Shown: positions 8,845-17,700, counted from the first letter of the stretch. The stretch: DNA of 64,000 nucleotides from Erythrobacter sp. QSSC1-22B (GCF_001678665.1 NZ_LZRP01000003.1:186001-250000), one strand, 5' to 3'. Notes: generated from the sequence alone by a model not told the origin. Made by a program: numbers and translations.

Positions 8845-10320
8845 TCATTGAGCCGGTTGAGGGATTTCGTCAGCATCGCGGGCGGCGGAACGATCGCGTT
8901 TTTCCAGTTCCGCCAGACTTGCTTCGTGCGTGGAACGGTCGATGCGGTAGCCGAAGAGAAAACCCGCGCCGCCGATGTAGAGAACGATGAGGGTCGGCAC
9001 ATACGCCAGGGCAAGCATGCGCGGGACTTCGGGATCGATGGTGGCAGGGCTCATTCCCGGAGCGATCCCGACCAGTGAGACCAGCATTCCCGCCGCGAAC
9101 ACCCCAAGGCCCGATGTGCTTTTCTGCATCAGCGTGTTCGCCGCATAGAACAGACCTTCGCTGCGGCGACCGGTCGCCAGCTGGCTCTCCTCCACTACAT
9201 CGCCCACCATGGCGTGGATCAGGATGGCGGACGAGACACCGCACATCTGGAACATCGCGGAAAATATGAAGATGGCCGGGACGAGGAGCGGGTCGCCGTT
9301 TTCGAAGAAAATGCCGCTCAGACGAAGGATGTAGGGCAGGCTGCCGAAAACTACCGCGACGATGGCCAGTCCAAGTGCGGCGTTGCGCTTGCCGACTTTA
9401 CGCGACGCGATGGGGGCGATGAACATCGCGAGGAAGGCGCCGATCAGGGAATCGATCGTGAGGACGGCGAGCTGGGCAGAATTCAGACCCCAGAGGTAGG
9501 TCCCGAAATAGATGCTCAACGCCGAGGTCATCCCGACCGAGGTGTACTTCAGAACGCCGAACGCAAGTATCGCAAGGAAGCCCTTGTGCCCGAACGTGCT
9601 TTTCATCTGCACCAGCGTCTTGATCGGGCCGATCTTCTCGGGCGTCGGCGGCATGCGGAAATATTTCACCCTGTGGATCGTACCGAGGCTCGAGATCAGG
9701 ATCGCGGCAAACATGACCGCCGCGCCGACGATGGCGAAGGTGTGGTAGCCCTCGGGGTTGAGCTGGCCGACAGGATATTCTTCCGTCGGCGCCAGGAACA
9801 CGAGCAGCGTCAGGAACGCCATACCGACGCCGCCCAGATAGGCGAAGAAGTAGCGGAAGCTCGCGATGGAGGTGCGCTCGTCGTAGTCGCTCGTCAGTTC
9901 GGGGGCGAGCGCGCTGCTCGGGATCTCGAAGAAAGTGATGAAGGTCCGCACGCAGCAACCGACCACCAGGATGTACCAGAAGATCTGCATGTCGCTCAGC
10001 CCGTCGGGCGGAAAGAACAGGAACAGCAGGCTGCCGGCCGCCGGAATGGCGCTCAGGAACATGAAGGGGTGGCGGCGGCCCCAGCGGGTCCGGGCGGTGT
10101 CGGACCATTGTCCGACGATGGGGTCGGAAATCGCGTCCACGCACAGCGCGACCAGGATGGCGAAGGAAACGAGCTCGGCGCGCACTCCGACAACCTGGTT
10201 GTAGTAGAGCAGCAGGAACGACCGGAAGGCGACGTCCTTGACGCCATAGCCGATCGACCCGAAGCCATAGACCATCTTGGTCGCGAGGCCGAGTTTGGGA
10301 GCGGAGGGATCTGCGACCAT
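8845..10320 (-). CDS. MFS transporter, GPH/MFS_2-like (copy 1 of a tandem pair)
   Basis: 491-residue membrane protein with about twelve transmembrane segments. The N-terminal GFGSIGYGVKDVAF...LLLYYNQVVG and DAISDPIVGQWSDTARTRWGRRHPF segments match the glycoside-pentoside-hexuronide:cation symporter (MFS_2) type, where the Asp in the SDP motif region is conserved. It is exactly as long as the next gene upstream and clearly paralogous to it. Start ATG 10320 has an AAGG-type site about 9 bases upstream and lies 7 bp after that gene's stop. Proteins of this family outside sugar operons also move other organic anions, so the catabolic context does not necessarily mean a sugar substrate. Confidence 0.88.
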   Translation of the reverse strand: MVADPSAPKLGLATKMVYGFGSIGYGVKDVAFRSFLLLYYNQVVGVRAELVSFAILVALCVDAISDPIVGQWSDTARTRWGRRHPFMFLSAIPAAGSLLFLFFPPDGLSDMQIFWYILVVGCCVRTFITFFEIPSSALAPELTSDYDERTSIASFRYFFAYLGGVGMAFLTLLVFLAPTEEYPVGQLNPEGYHTFAIVGAAVMFAAILISSLGTIHRVKYFRMPPTPEKIGPIKTLVQMKSTFGHKGFLAILAFGVLKYTSVGMTSALSIYFGTYLWGLNSAQLAVLTIDSLIGAFLAMFIAPIASRKVGKRNAALGLAIVAVVFGSLPYILRLSGIFFENGDPLLVPAIFIFSAMFQMCGVSSAILIHAMVGDVVEESQLATGRRSEGLFYAANTLMQKSTSGLGVFAAGMLVSLVGIAPGMSPATIDPEVPRMLALAYVPTLIVLYIGGAGFLFGYRIDRSTHEASLAELEKRDRSAARDADEIPQPAQ

Positions 10321-10327
10321 TTTCAGG

Positions 10328-11803
10328 TTACCTTACGGGCGAGCCAAAGGCGCCGTCGCGGATCGTCTGTTCGCGCGCCTCGGCCTCGCGAGAGCGCAGC
10401 CGATCGACGTTATCGCGATGCGACGCTTCGGTGATTGGGTAGAAGAAGAGGAACAGCGAACCGATGATCCACAGCCCGGCAGAGGCGGGGATGTAATGGA
10501 TCAACAGGCTCTTCTCCATCGCGACGGTGACCTGCGACACATCCACCTGGGTCGGGAATTGCGCCAGTTCGAGCACGATGCCGGCGACCAGGATACCAAG
10601 GCCGGTGGAGCATTGCTGCATGAAGCTGGACGCAGCGAAGAACACGCCTGCCGTATGCTGCCCGGTGCGAACCGCATGATCCTCCACCACATCCGCCAGC
10701 ATGGAAGAGGTGTTGATCAGCGAGACCGCGATCATCGCCCCGTAAACGGCACCGATGACGAAAAGGGTCGGCACCAGCCTCGCGTCACCAGGGCGGAAGA
10801 ACAGATCAAAATAGGTCAATATCAGGGGTGACAGGCCCAGAGTGATCCCGACGATTGCCATGAACATCGACGTGTTGCGCTTGCCGAACCAGGCCGAGAA
10901 CTTCGGCGCGAGCGGGGCGGCGAGGGTAGCGGCGACAAGACTGTCGAAGGTGAGCAGCGCGAGCTCGCCCGCCTGCAACTTGAAAACATACGTCCCAAAA
11001 TAGAGCGTCGTCGCTGCATACAGGCCGATGGCGGTGTATTTGAAAACGCCGAAGCCGAATATCGCAAGGAAGCCGCGGTTGCGGAAAGCGCTGAACATCT
11101 CCTTGAAATGGGAAGGCGGCGTAGCGCCTTCTCCCAATTCGTCGCGCTGGCGCAAATAGGGGACGCGCCGCAACGTTCCGAGGCCGCAGACCAGAATGGC
11201 GATGAAGATAAGTGCGCCACCGAGCCAGGCGAATTTCACATAGCCTTCGGGGTTGAGCTGTCCGAGTTCGAATTCGGGTGTGGCCACGAAAAATACGGCC
11301 AGCGAGAATGCGGTGAAACCGAAGGTGCCGACATACCCGAACCAATAGCGCAGGCCGAACAGCTTGGTCCGCTCGGAGTAATCGTCGGTCAGTTCGGGGT
11401 TCATGGCGCTCGACGGGATCTCGAAGGCACTGATCGACATGCGGGTGAGCGACGCGATCGTGAAGATCCACACCCCCATCTGGAAGTCAGTAAGGCCGTC
11501 CGGGGGGAACCACGCCAGGATAAAGAAAAATGCAGTCGGCAGGGCGGAGCCCAGGATGAACGGATGCCGGCGCCCGATACGCGAGCGGGTCAGGTCGGAC
11601 CATCGTCCGAGAAAAGGATCGGCCACCGCATCCACCAGCAGGGTCAGCGCGACCGCAATCGACACGATCGAAGCCGGCACACCGAGAACCTGGTTGTAGA
11701 ACAGCAGCAGATAGGTCGAAAATGCGGCGTTCTTGATGCCGTTCGCGACCGCGCCGAAACCGTAGCTCATTCGCTGGCCGCGCGTGATGGGGGGTATCGT
11801 CAT
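10328..11803 (-). CDS. MFS transporter, GPH/MFS_2-like (copy 2 of a tandem pair)
   Basis: 491 residues with about twelve transmembrane segments, paralogous to the gene immediately downstream: both share YGFGA/SIxxGxKxxAF, LLxFYNQVxGV, and DAxxDPxxGxWSDxxRxRxGRRHPF at the same positions. The sequences have diverged well beyond recent duplication. It begins 6 bp after the acyl-CoA dehydrogenase stop with GGAG about 10 bases before ATG 11803. A cation-coupled importer is the family expectation; substrate is unknown. Having two divergent copies next to each other in one operon suggests two related substrates or a hetero-oligomer. Confidence 0.88.
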   Translation of the reverse strand: MTIPPITRGQRMSYGFGAVANGIKNAAFSTYLLLFYNQVLGVPASIVSIAVALTLLVDAVADPFLGRWSDLTRSRIGRRHPFILGSALPTAFFFILAWFPPDGLTDFQMGVWIFTIASLTRMSISAFEIPSSAMNPELTDDYSERTKLFGLRYWFGYVGTFGFTAFSLAVFFVATPEFELGQLNPEGYVKFAWLGGALIFIAILVCGLGTLRRVPYLRQRDELGEGATPPSHFKEMFSAFRNRGFLAIFGFGVFKYTAIGLYAATTLYFGTYVFKLQAGELALLTFDSLVAATLAAPLAPKFSAWFGKRNTSMFMAIVGITLGLSPLILTYFDLFFRPGDARLVPTLFVIGAVYGAMIAVSLINTSSMLADVVEDHAVRTGQHTAGVFFAASSFMQQCSTGLGILVAGIVLELAQFPTQVDVSQVTVAMEKSLLIHYIPASAGLWIIGSLFLFFYPITEASHRDNVDRLRSREAEAREQTIRDGAFGSPVR

Positions 11804-11809
11804 GGTCGC

Positions 11810-13105
11810 CTACTCCGCCGCCTCTACGATTTCCTCGACCGGGTCGTACATGTCCTGCGCCCGCGCGCGGCGTTCGATCAGCGAATAGTCCGGGAACATC
11901 GGATCGGCGACATCGCGATATTGGCGCAGGTGTTGCTTGGCGACCGTGACCTTGTGGACCTCGGTTGGGCCATCGGCGATGCCCATCACGATCGAGCCGA
12001 TGAGGCTGCCGACGAAGGGCATTTCGTTCGACACACCCAGCGAGCCGTGGATGTGGATGCAGCGGTGCGCGATGTCGTGATAGACCTTAGGCATCAGCGC
12101 TTTGATCGCGGCGATGTCCTTGCGAACCTTGCGATAATCCTGGTATTTGTCGATCATCCACGCGGTCTTGAGCACAAACAGTTTGAACTGTTCCAGCTCG
12201 ATATAGCTGTCGGCGATCTGCATCTGCACTGCCTGGTAATCGGCGATCGTACCGGTGCGCGTCTTACGGCTGACCGCCCTGCGGCTCATAGCATCGAGCA
12301 GGCGACGACAATTGCCGACCGTGCGCATGGCATGGTGAACACGTCCGCCACCAAGGCGGGTCTGCGAAATGGCGAAAGCTCCGCCCTGTTCGCCGAGGAG
12401 GTGATCGGCCGGAACGCGGACGTCGGTGTAGCGAATGTAGCTCTCCGAGCCGTTCTCCTGTCCATAGACTCCGACGTTGCGGACGATTTCGACGCCGGGC
12501 GTATCGACCGGCACGATGAACATGCTCATTCGTTCGTGCCGCGCTGCTTCGGGATCGGTGACGGCCATGACGATCAGGAAATCGGCCCACTTCCCGTTGG
12601 TCGAGAACCATTTCTCGCCGTTGATTTTCCAGTGATTGCCGTCGAGCTCGGCCTTGGTAATGAAGTTGGTGGGATCGGACCCGCCCTGCGGCTCGGTCAT
12701 GGAGAACGCCGAGACGATCTCGTTCGCGAGCAGCGGGTTGAGATACCGCGTTTTCTGCTCGGGTGTACCGTAGTGCGCAATTATCTCCGCATTGCCGGTA
12801 TCAGGGGCCTGGCAGCCGAAGACGATCGGCGCGAAGCTCGCCCCACCCAGAATTTCATTCATCAGACCGAGTTTGACCTGGCCATATCCCTGCCCGCCAA
12901 GTTCGGGGCCAAGATGGCAAGCCCATAGTCCCTTGTTTCTCACCTCGTCCTGAAGCGGGCGAACGAGTTCATTGCGGCGAGCGTTCTTCACATCGTAGGG
13001 ATGGATGCCGAGCAATCCGAGCGGCTCCACTTTCTCGCGGACGAATTCATCCATCCAGTCGAGCTTTTCCTGAAATTCTGGATCGGTTTCGAAATCCCAC
13101 GCCAT
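11810..13105 (-). CDS. Acyl-CoA dehydrogenase, ACAD10/11-like (431 aa)
   Basis: First gene of the six-gene minus-strand operon. The 431-residue protein has SMTEPQGGSDPTNFITKAEL and NGEKWFSTNGKWADFLIV in the middle and ends with HIHGSLGVSNEMPFVG and GIADGPTEVHKVTVAKQ. The GP(D/T)EVH form of the C-terminal signature is typical of the ACAD10/11-type clade. It is a FAD enzyme that should desaturate an acyl-CoA. The frame is open to 13414, but ATG 13105 (GGAGAG about 6 bases upstream) gives the normal N terminus MAWDFETDPEFQEKLDWMDEF; the upstream 103 codons look non-coding. It probably acts on a different substrate from the short/long pair at the other end of the operon. Confidence 0.93.
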   Translation of the reverse strand: MAWDFETDPEFQEKLDWMDEFVREKVEPLGLLGIHPYDVKNARRNELVRPLQDEVRNKGLWACHLGPELGGQGYGQVKLGLMNEILGGASFAPIVFGCQAPDTGNAEIIAHYGTPEQKTRYLNPLLANEIVSAFSMTEPQGGSDPTNFITKAELDGNHWKINGEKWFSTNGKWADFLIVMAVTDPEAARHERMSMFIVPVDTPGVEIVRNVGVYGQENGSESYIRYTDVRVPADHLLGEQGGAFAISQTRLGGGRVHHAMRTVGNCRRLLDAMSRRAVSRKTRTGTIADYQAVQMQIADSYIELEQFKLFVLKTAWMIDKYQDYRKVRKDIAAIKALMPKVYHDIAHRCIHIHGSLGVSNEMPFVGSLIGSIVMGIADGPTEVHKVTVAKQHLRQYRDVADPMFPDYSLIERRARAQDMYDPVEEIVEAAE

Positions 13106-13946
13106 CGTTCGCTCTCCGCTTTGGCGCGGTGGTCCACGCTCTTGAAGAAAACATACCGAATTTTCAGAAAGGAACAAGGGCCATGATCGATGCGCGCAAA
13201 AGAACACGATAATTGCGCCCTCTCGGGGCCAGATTAATCGGTTCGGGCCAAGGGGGCTTGCTGCAGTTGGCAATGATCCGCGAGAGGCATCGCCCATAGT
13301 CCGCGGCAGGGCGAAGCGTGGTCTGGAAGAGTCGCCGGAAGAAATCCGTGCCTCGTGCGGCAGGACCTGGAGCGCGACTTCTGGCAAAGCGTTCGCTTCC
13401 ACCGCCCTTGCCATAAAACAGCCATGCGCACGTCGCCGCTATCGGTCAGCTGGATGCCTTGTCCCTCGCGCTAGCTGCGCGCCCGGCTTTGTCGGGCAGC
13501 ATCCAATACCCCGAATCCGGATTTTTCTTACCCCCGATTTACCCCCCACTTGCATCTGGCCAAGGGCGGATCGTCTTGGAAGGAGTAGGACTCGGAAATG
13601 TCGGAATCGTGAAGGCTAGCGTGTAGGTCTGGACGGTCTTGGGCCGCCTGGAACAAAAAAGTAGTGGCGGAGACGGAGGCCGCTAATTACGATTGATACT
13701 ATTTGTTTTTTTACGAAGCTTTCAGTTCAGCCATAATCTCTGCCATAACATTATGCGCGTTCGTTGGCGGTTCACAACGGTCCTTACCGAACGATATGCG
13801 CAATTGGCCTGATCGCTTCAACCGTTGCATGCACAGCCCTTACCAGCTGCGCAGGCCTTTCGCAGGCAACCCAGTTAGAGTCGAATGGCACCGGTAATCC
13901 GAAGTCTGTGATTGCCAATCATTCACAGCTGATGGAGATCGCGAAG
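13106..13946. other. Long intergenic region with a tRNA-3'-end-like fragment
   Basis: About 840 bp without a convincing gene. It must contain the promoter of the catabolic operon (leftward from 13105). At 13665-13679 the minus strand reads CCTCCGTCTCCGCCA, which resembles the acceptor/T-arm 3' end of tRNA-Ser/Leu-type or tmRNA genes, where integrative elements often insert. No matching upstream tRNA body is present, so it can only be a fragment or chance. It coincides with a change from the tight catabolic operon to loosely packed small genes and AT-rich tracts (13700-13760). I see nothing else definable here. Confidence 0.3.
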
Positions 13947-14372
13947 ATGCTCGCACTCCTAGCCGCTATCGCCATCATCCCAGCTGGTCAGTCCTTCGAT
14001 TGCACACCCGTCGCGGTATGGGATGGCGATGGTCCGGTCTGGTGCGAGGAAGGACCGCGCATTCGCCTTTCCGGCATTGCGGCACGTGAGATGGACGGCA
14101 CCTGTAGCGTAGGCCATCCTTGCCCCGATGCGACAGCCGAGGACGCGCGAGACGCATTAGTGTCGCTGGTGGGAGTGCCGACGGGTCGATCATCACACGG
14201 ACACATCACCGTCGAAGGTCCAACGATGCGTTGTCTGTCGGTTGGTGGTGGTGGCGGAAACAGAATGGCAGCCTGGTGCGTGTCTACTCGTGGCGGTGAT
14301 CTGTCTTGCGCTATGGTCAGCGGAGGCTGGGCAGCACGCTGGGATCGGTATTGGCGCGATCACAAATGTTGA
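13947..14372 (+). CDS. Small secreted staphylococcal-nuclease-like (thermonuclease family) protein
   Basis: 141 residues. An N-terminal hydrophobic signal sequence (MLALLAAIAIIPAGQS) precedes FDCTPVAVWDGDGPVW and RIRLSGIAAREMDG. The VxDGD and RLxGIxxxE elements correspond to the metal-site Asp and the Arg/Glu of the SNase active site, so it resembles the short thermonuclease-family proteins of sphingomonads. Cysteines are abundant (about eight), suggesting disulphides in the periplasm. A second active-site Arg is not obvious, so activity is uncertain. ATG 13947 is chosen because GGAG lies 9 bases upstream and it gives a clean signal peptide; the frame is open further upstream. Confidence 0.6.
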   Translation: MLALLAAIAIIPAGQSFDCTPVAVWDGDGPVWCEEGPRIRLSGIAAREMDGTCSVGHPCPDATAEDARDALVSLVGVPTGRSSHGHITVEGPTMRCLSVGGGGGNRMAAWCVSTRGGDLSCAMVSGGWAARWDRYWRDHKC

Positions 14373-14511
14373 TCGAGGGAGCGGTCAGCGCTCGTTGGTT
14401 CGCCGAACGTCTGCAAAGGTTTGCTCCATTGTCCGTCAGCTTTCGGGAAGCGCAAATCTCAGCGCGAATGGCGTATTCTGGGGTGGTTCGCTGACATTCC
14501 TGCTGGACAGC

Positions 14512-14543
14512 AAAACGCCGCCAGTCTTTCGATCAGCGGCGCT
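14512..14543 (-). terminator. Likely terminator of the minus-strand PEP-CTERM gene
   Basis: On the minus strand, AGCGCCGC and GGCGGCGTTTT flank a short loop about 24 bp after the stop at 14567. The same stem sequence and T-run follow the plus-strand PEP-CTERM gene near 16960, which supports it being a functional, co-duplicated 3' end. Confidence 0.5.
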
Positions 14544-14566
14544 CTGCAATACGCTTGGAGTTCCAA

Positions 14567-15163
14567 TCAAGCGTAGGAGACGGTAACTTTCTGACGCCGT
14601 TTTGCAGCCCGCATAGCACCGCCAACAAAGCCAAAACCAAGCAGCATCATAGCCCATGTGGTGGGCTCAGGGACTGCCGGAGCAGTGCCCGTCGAATAGA
14701 GTCTGGAATTGGAGAGGCCGGCAAGATTAAAGCCAATGCTGCCAAACCCACCTGCGACATTTCCGGCGTCAAAACGATAGAAGGCCGTCGACTGGTATCC
14801 GACACCCGCAGGATTTCCACGAGCCGCCCCAACGTGAAAGCTGACCACAGTATCGCCAAATAGGGGCGTCATAAAGTTCACGCTGTTGCCACTCAGGCTG
14901 TCCAAATTCTCCAGCCAAGTCAAAGTTTGGCCGGTATAGCTCGTTCCAAGGAGCGCATTCAAAGCGGTTGCGGAGTCCGCTTTCATCTTTGGGCTGCCTC
15001 CGTTCAGGTTGCCTCTATACCAGCCGCCACATGCGCTTGCAGACGGAGTCACATCCGCTAGGGCACAATCAGTGCTCCCGAGAACAAGCGCGGCAGATGC
15101 TGGAGCTGAAAGCCCGAACGCACAAATCGACGCACCGAACGCCATCAGAACTGCCTTGCGCAT
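14567..15163 (-). CDS. PEPxxWA-CTERM sorting-domain protein
   Basis: 198-residue exported protein with an N-terminal signal peptide (MRKAVLMAFGASICAFGLSAPASA), a small beta-rich middle, and the C-terminal sorting tail VPEPTTWAMMLLGFGFVGG followed by AKRRQK. This PEP-TM-basic architecture directs proteins to exosortase-dependent surface processing; the PEPxxWA variant is typical of Sphingomonadales. No exosortase gene is in the window. ATG 15163 has GGAG about 6 bases upstream; the frame extends five codons further. Its last 30 codons and downstream terminator closely match those of the PEP-CTERM gene at 16269 on the opposite strand. The biological role is not evident. Confidence 0.85.
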   Translation of the reverse strand: MRKAVLMAFGASICAFGLSAPASAALVLGSTDCALADVTPSASACGGWYRGNLNGGSPKMKADSATALNALLGTSYTGQTLTWLENLDSLSGNSVNFMTPLFGDTVVSFHVGAARGNPAGVGYQSTAFYRFDAGNVAGGFGSIGFNLAGLSNSRLYSTGTAPAVPEPTTWAMMLLGFGFVGGAMRAAKRRQKVTVSYA

Positions 15164-15523
15164 ATCTCGCTCCACCACCGGTCCGACTCAAATTCGAGTC
15201 AAAGTAGGTTTGATTACTTATCGGGCGCGGCGCGAATCCTTAGAAGTGGATGTCCCATTCAGGAACAGGCGAGGGGTCGAGCGAGAGATCGCTTCTGAGC
15301 TTCCAGGCCCTGGTGAGGCGTCACCCGCCACGCTGTTTGAAAAAAACAGGTCAGAGGCCAGCTCCTCTGAATGCCCGGAATTGGGTCGCTTGCAGACAGG
15401 CAGGAAATCTCGGCGATCTGGAAAAAGCCGCCCTTCAGCTAGCGACCCATTTGCCGAACTCGACTTACGGGGATATGATTGCTTGGCCTCAGCGCATCCA
15501 AGTTGGCGGGAGCCGGGAACCAA
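15164..15523. other. Intergenic region, no supported gene
   Basis: 360 bp. Contains short motifs related to the dispersed intergenic repeat seen at 17592 and 30737: a reversed GGGTCGCTTGCAGACAGG copy near 15377 and AGCGACCCATTTGCCG near 15442. Overlapping reading frames of about 100 codons on both strands lack ribosome-binding sites and are treated as chance. Confidence 0.4.
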
Positions 15524-15802
15524 ATGAGACAATGTCCTAACTGCAATTCACGGATTAGCTTTTTCACCTTCGCTTACCCTCGCTTTTCTGACCCGATCAA
15601 ATGTCCGGCGTGCTCGGCGAAGCTAAAGCTCTATGGCGTATTCGCTTGGGGGACCGAGTTGGCCCTTTTGCTTATTTCCTACGGAATTTACTCGGCCATA
15701 AAAGGTAATTTGGTTGAGCTACTCTTCATGCTTCCAATCAGTGCGGTTTTGGTTTTTCTCCAGTATCATTACGTCGGCTTGAGAATTCTAAAGCCCGGCT
15801 AG
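15524..15802 (+). CDS. Small zinc-ribbon membrane protein, unknown function
   Basis: 92 residues. The N terminus has two CxxC knuckles (CPNC at residues 4-7 and CPAC at about 27-30), a likely zinc ribbon, followed by two hydrophobic segments (about 40-55 and 63-83) predicted to span the inner membrane. ATG 15524 is preceded by GGGAG/GGGA about 8-15 bases upstream. It is AT-richer than its neighbours, fitting an accessory origin. The function is unknown. Confidence 0.6.
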   Translation: MRQCPNCNSRISFFTFAYPRFSDPIKCPACSAKLKLYGVFAWGTELALLLISYGIYSAIKGNLVELLFMLPISAVLVFLQYHYVGLRILKPG

Positions 15803-16268
15803 GCGCGATACGCTGGTCCGCTTACCACCCCAATATCGGTCACGCTGCACCCAGTTAAGCGCACCCGAAAGCCGACGTTCGGCTTTACCCGGTGTTCAGC
15901 CAAGACCTGCCCTTCAGCAACCGACCCATGTGTGGACACTCGGTCAGCCAGTTGGTTTCCCGAAAGCTGCTATTTAATCGAACTACGCTTACGATGAGAT
16001 ATGCGCCGTTCTCAGCTGCTCGCCTGTTAACCCCAAGCACTGGACCAGAGTAGGATTTTGTTTCCATTGCCAATGCTCCGAACCCCGTCGTTGAAGAAGT
16101 GGAAGTATTTGCTGCGGGTGCCTTGCTGCTTGGCAACTTCCAACCCGGAGTGAGCAGCGAAAACCAAGACTCGCGATGATGGTTAAGTCATGTTAATACT
16201 CTCTCACGGGCGTAAACGAGTTGCCGACGCGAAGAATCGCGCGGGGGCTAGGAGAAGGGAGCACGCAC
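15803..16268. other. Intergenic region, no supported gene
   Basis: 466 bp containing another degenerate copy of the dispersed repeat core (CTGCCCTTCAGCAACCGACCCA near 15908) and the promoter region of the PEP-CTERM gene at 16269. An 83-codon minus-strand frame (15885-16136) has no ribosome-binding site or recognisable features. Confidence 0.4.
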
Positions 16269-16937
16269 ATGAAACACGGACTTCTACTTATCGGCAGCAC
16301 ACTCGCGCTCGCCCTACCACAGGCCGCATCGGCGGCGATCATCTGGACCGATTGGACGCAAGCCGGTGGGAACACTGTCGTGGGCACGGTCGGCGGTGTT
16401 GGCATAACCTACACGGGCGATGTCGTCGCTCCGACGCGGGTCAGTGGGGCCGGTATTCAATACTGGAACCCGTTCCCCAGCGGCGATGGCCCTTTCACGG
16501 GGCCCGATCCACTGGACATTATCGCCACCAGCACCAGCGGAACGAAGACGATCGTGTTTGGATCGGCTGTCACCGACATCTACCTCGCGCTCAACAGCTG
16601 GAACGGTCAGACGGCAACTTTCAATGCGCCGTTCACCGTCCATTCCGATGGGTGCGGATACTGGGGTTGCGGCACGGCGGTCGTCAGCAACGGTAACACG
16701 ACGGTGTTCGGCGATGGCGAGTTGCACGGTATCCTGAAATTCTCGGGGACGTTCACCAGCCTCACCTACACCGACACGTTCGACGAATACTGGCACGGTA
16801 TTCAGGTCGGCATCGGCAGCGCTGGCGCGGTGCCCGAGCCATCGACGTGGGCGATGATGCTGCTTGGCTTTGGCTTCGTCGGTGGCGCGATGCGTTCTGC
16901 AAAGCGGAGGCGGAAGGTTACGGTCTCCTACGCCTGA
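16269..16937 (+). CDS. PEPxxWA-CTERM sorting-domain protein
   Basis: 222-residue exported protein. The signal peptide is MKHGLLLIGSTLALALPQAASA; a glycine- and threonine-rich beta-type domain follows; the C terminus has VPEPSTWAMMLLGFGFVGG and a basic KRRRK end. GGAGAAGGGAG precedes ATG 16269. The architecture predicts export, membrane tethering and exosortase cleavage. The terminal 35 residues are nearly identical to those of the 14567-15163 protein although the remainder is not obviously related, so the two genes share a duplicated 3' module. The role could be in the cell surface or extracellular matrix. Confidence 0.87.
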   Translation: MKHGLLLIGSTLALALPQAASAAIIWTDWTQAGGNTVVGTVGGVGITYTGDVVAPTRVSGAGIQYWNPFPSGDGPFTGPDPLDIIATSTSGTKTIVFGSAVTDIYLALNSWNGQTATFNAPFTVHSDGCGYWGCGTAVVSNGNTTVFGDGELHGILKFSGTFTSLTYTDTFDEYWHGIQVGIGSAGAVPEPSTWAMMLLGFGFVGGAMRSAKRRRKVTVSYA

Positions 16938-16959
16938 TTACACTTTTCAGATCAGCTCA

Positions 16960-16991
16960 AGCGCCGTTGGTCGAAAGGCTGGCGGCGTTTT
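16960..16991 (+). terminator. Likely terminator of the plus-strand PEP-CTERM gene
   Basis: GCGCCG...CGGCGTTTT stem-loop with a short T-run, 24 bp after the stop. The stem is short (about 5-6 bp), but the same element follows the other PEP-CTERM gene (14512-14543, opposite strand), which supports it. Confidence 0.5.
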
Positions 16992-17155
16992 GCTGTGTGG
17001 CGGAGTGTCAGCTTGCCACCCCAATTTTGGACGTTCGCAGCGTGAGCGCGCACACGTAGGAGCGGACCGGCAGCTTGCCCTCTATCTCTGCTGAAAGCGG
17101 CATGGCAGCAAACGACCCACTTGCGGCCATTCGCGTTCGGGAGCAGACTTGGCGA

Positions 17156-17584
17156 ATGGGGAACTTCGGCTTTTCGAGGCGGGCATTGAACCTCTCAATT
17201 GGGTGGGGGGCTATTCTCGTTTCCTCCTGCCAACCCCCAGAGGCGGGCAGCAGACACTCCGACACCACCGCCTCACCCGAGCCTTACTGGCTTGCTACTC
17301 CCTCCCTGCCTGCGCAGCCTCCAGCCTTTTGCACGACGGCGAGTGCAATCATGCAGAGCCAGTTCGAAGTGACGGACATCAAATGCAAAGCATCTTCGGC
17401 GACGGGCTATGGGATCAGAGGTAAGCGACGGGGTTCGGAAGTCGTGGTGCTGCTCGGCGCTAACGAGGAATGGTTCGCCTTCGCCTATCTGGCTAAAAAA
17501 GAGCAGTCCCCGGCTCGTCTCTCTGATACGGAACTGGGCGGTCTCGTCGATAGCCTTGAGCAAGCCTTTCTGGTCCCAAGCTAA
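17156..17584 (+). CDS. Putative small lipoprotein, unknown function
   Basis: 142 residues from ATG 17156. A basic-hydrophobic N terminus (MGNFGFSRRALNLSIGWGAI) ends in LVSSC, an acceptable lipobox, followed by a proline-rich stretch and a C-terminal domain with two further cysteines. The frame opens 27 codons earlier, but that part lies in intergenic repeat-like sequence. The Shine-Dalgarno match (GGAG, about 12 bases upstream) is weak, so both start and reality of the gene are uncertain. No family recognised. Confidence 0.4.
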   Translation: MGNFGFSRRALNLSIGWGAILVSSCQPPEAGSRHSDTTASPEPYWLATPSLPAQPPAFCTTASAIMQSQFEVTDIKCKASSATGYGIRGKRRGSEVVVLLGANEEWFAFAYLAKKEQSPARLSDTELGGLVDSLEQAFLVPS

Positions 17585-17591
17585 ACGTCCG

Positions 17592-17700
17592 CTCCCCACC
17601 CAATTCACGTCGTTCCCAGTGGGTCGTCACGACCCTAAAACCGGCCAGGCTGCTATCGTCAGATTGTTACCAAAAGCTGCCTGTCGCGAAACGACCCTAA
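17592..17700 (+). repeat. Dispersed intergenic repeat, copy 1
   Basis: This 109-bp stretch aligns along its whole length with 30737-30846 (roughly three quarters of positions identical by eye), including the shared blocks CAGGCTGCTATCG and CTGCCTGTCGCGAAACGACCC. It lies between a small lipoprotein and the ATPase at 17761. A shorter core (CTGYC...AACGACCCA) recurs in other gaps of the window. Confidence 0.7.

Noticed and set aside
6425-8851. 808-codon plus-strand open frame opposite the acyl-CoA dehydrogenases
   Set aside because: It is the reverse shadow of two well-supported genes in GC-rich DNA; its sequence has no recognisable domain or ribosome-binding site.
11108-12928. 606-codon plus-strand open frame across two minus-strand genes
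   Set aside because: It runs across the junction of two genes whose domains are intact on the other strand.
15009-15527. 172-codon plus-strand frame
   Set aside because: It overlaps the antisense of the PEP-CTERM gene and repeat-like DNA, with no start site.
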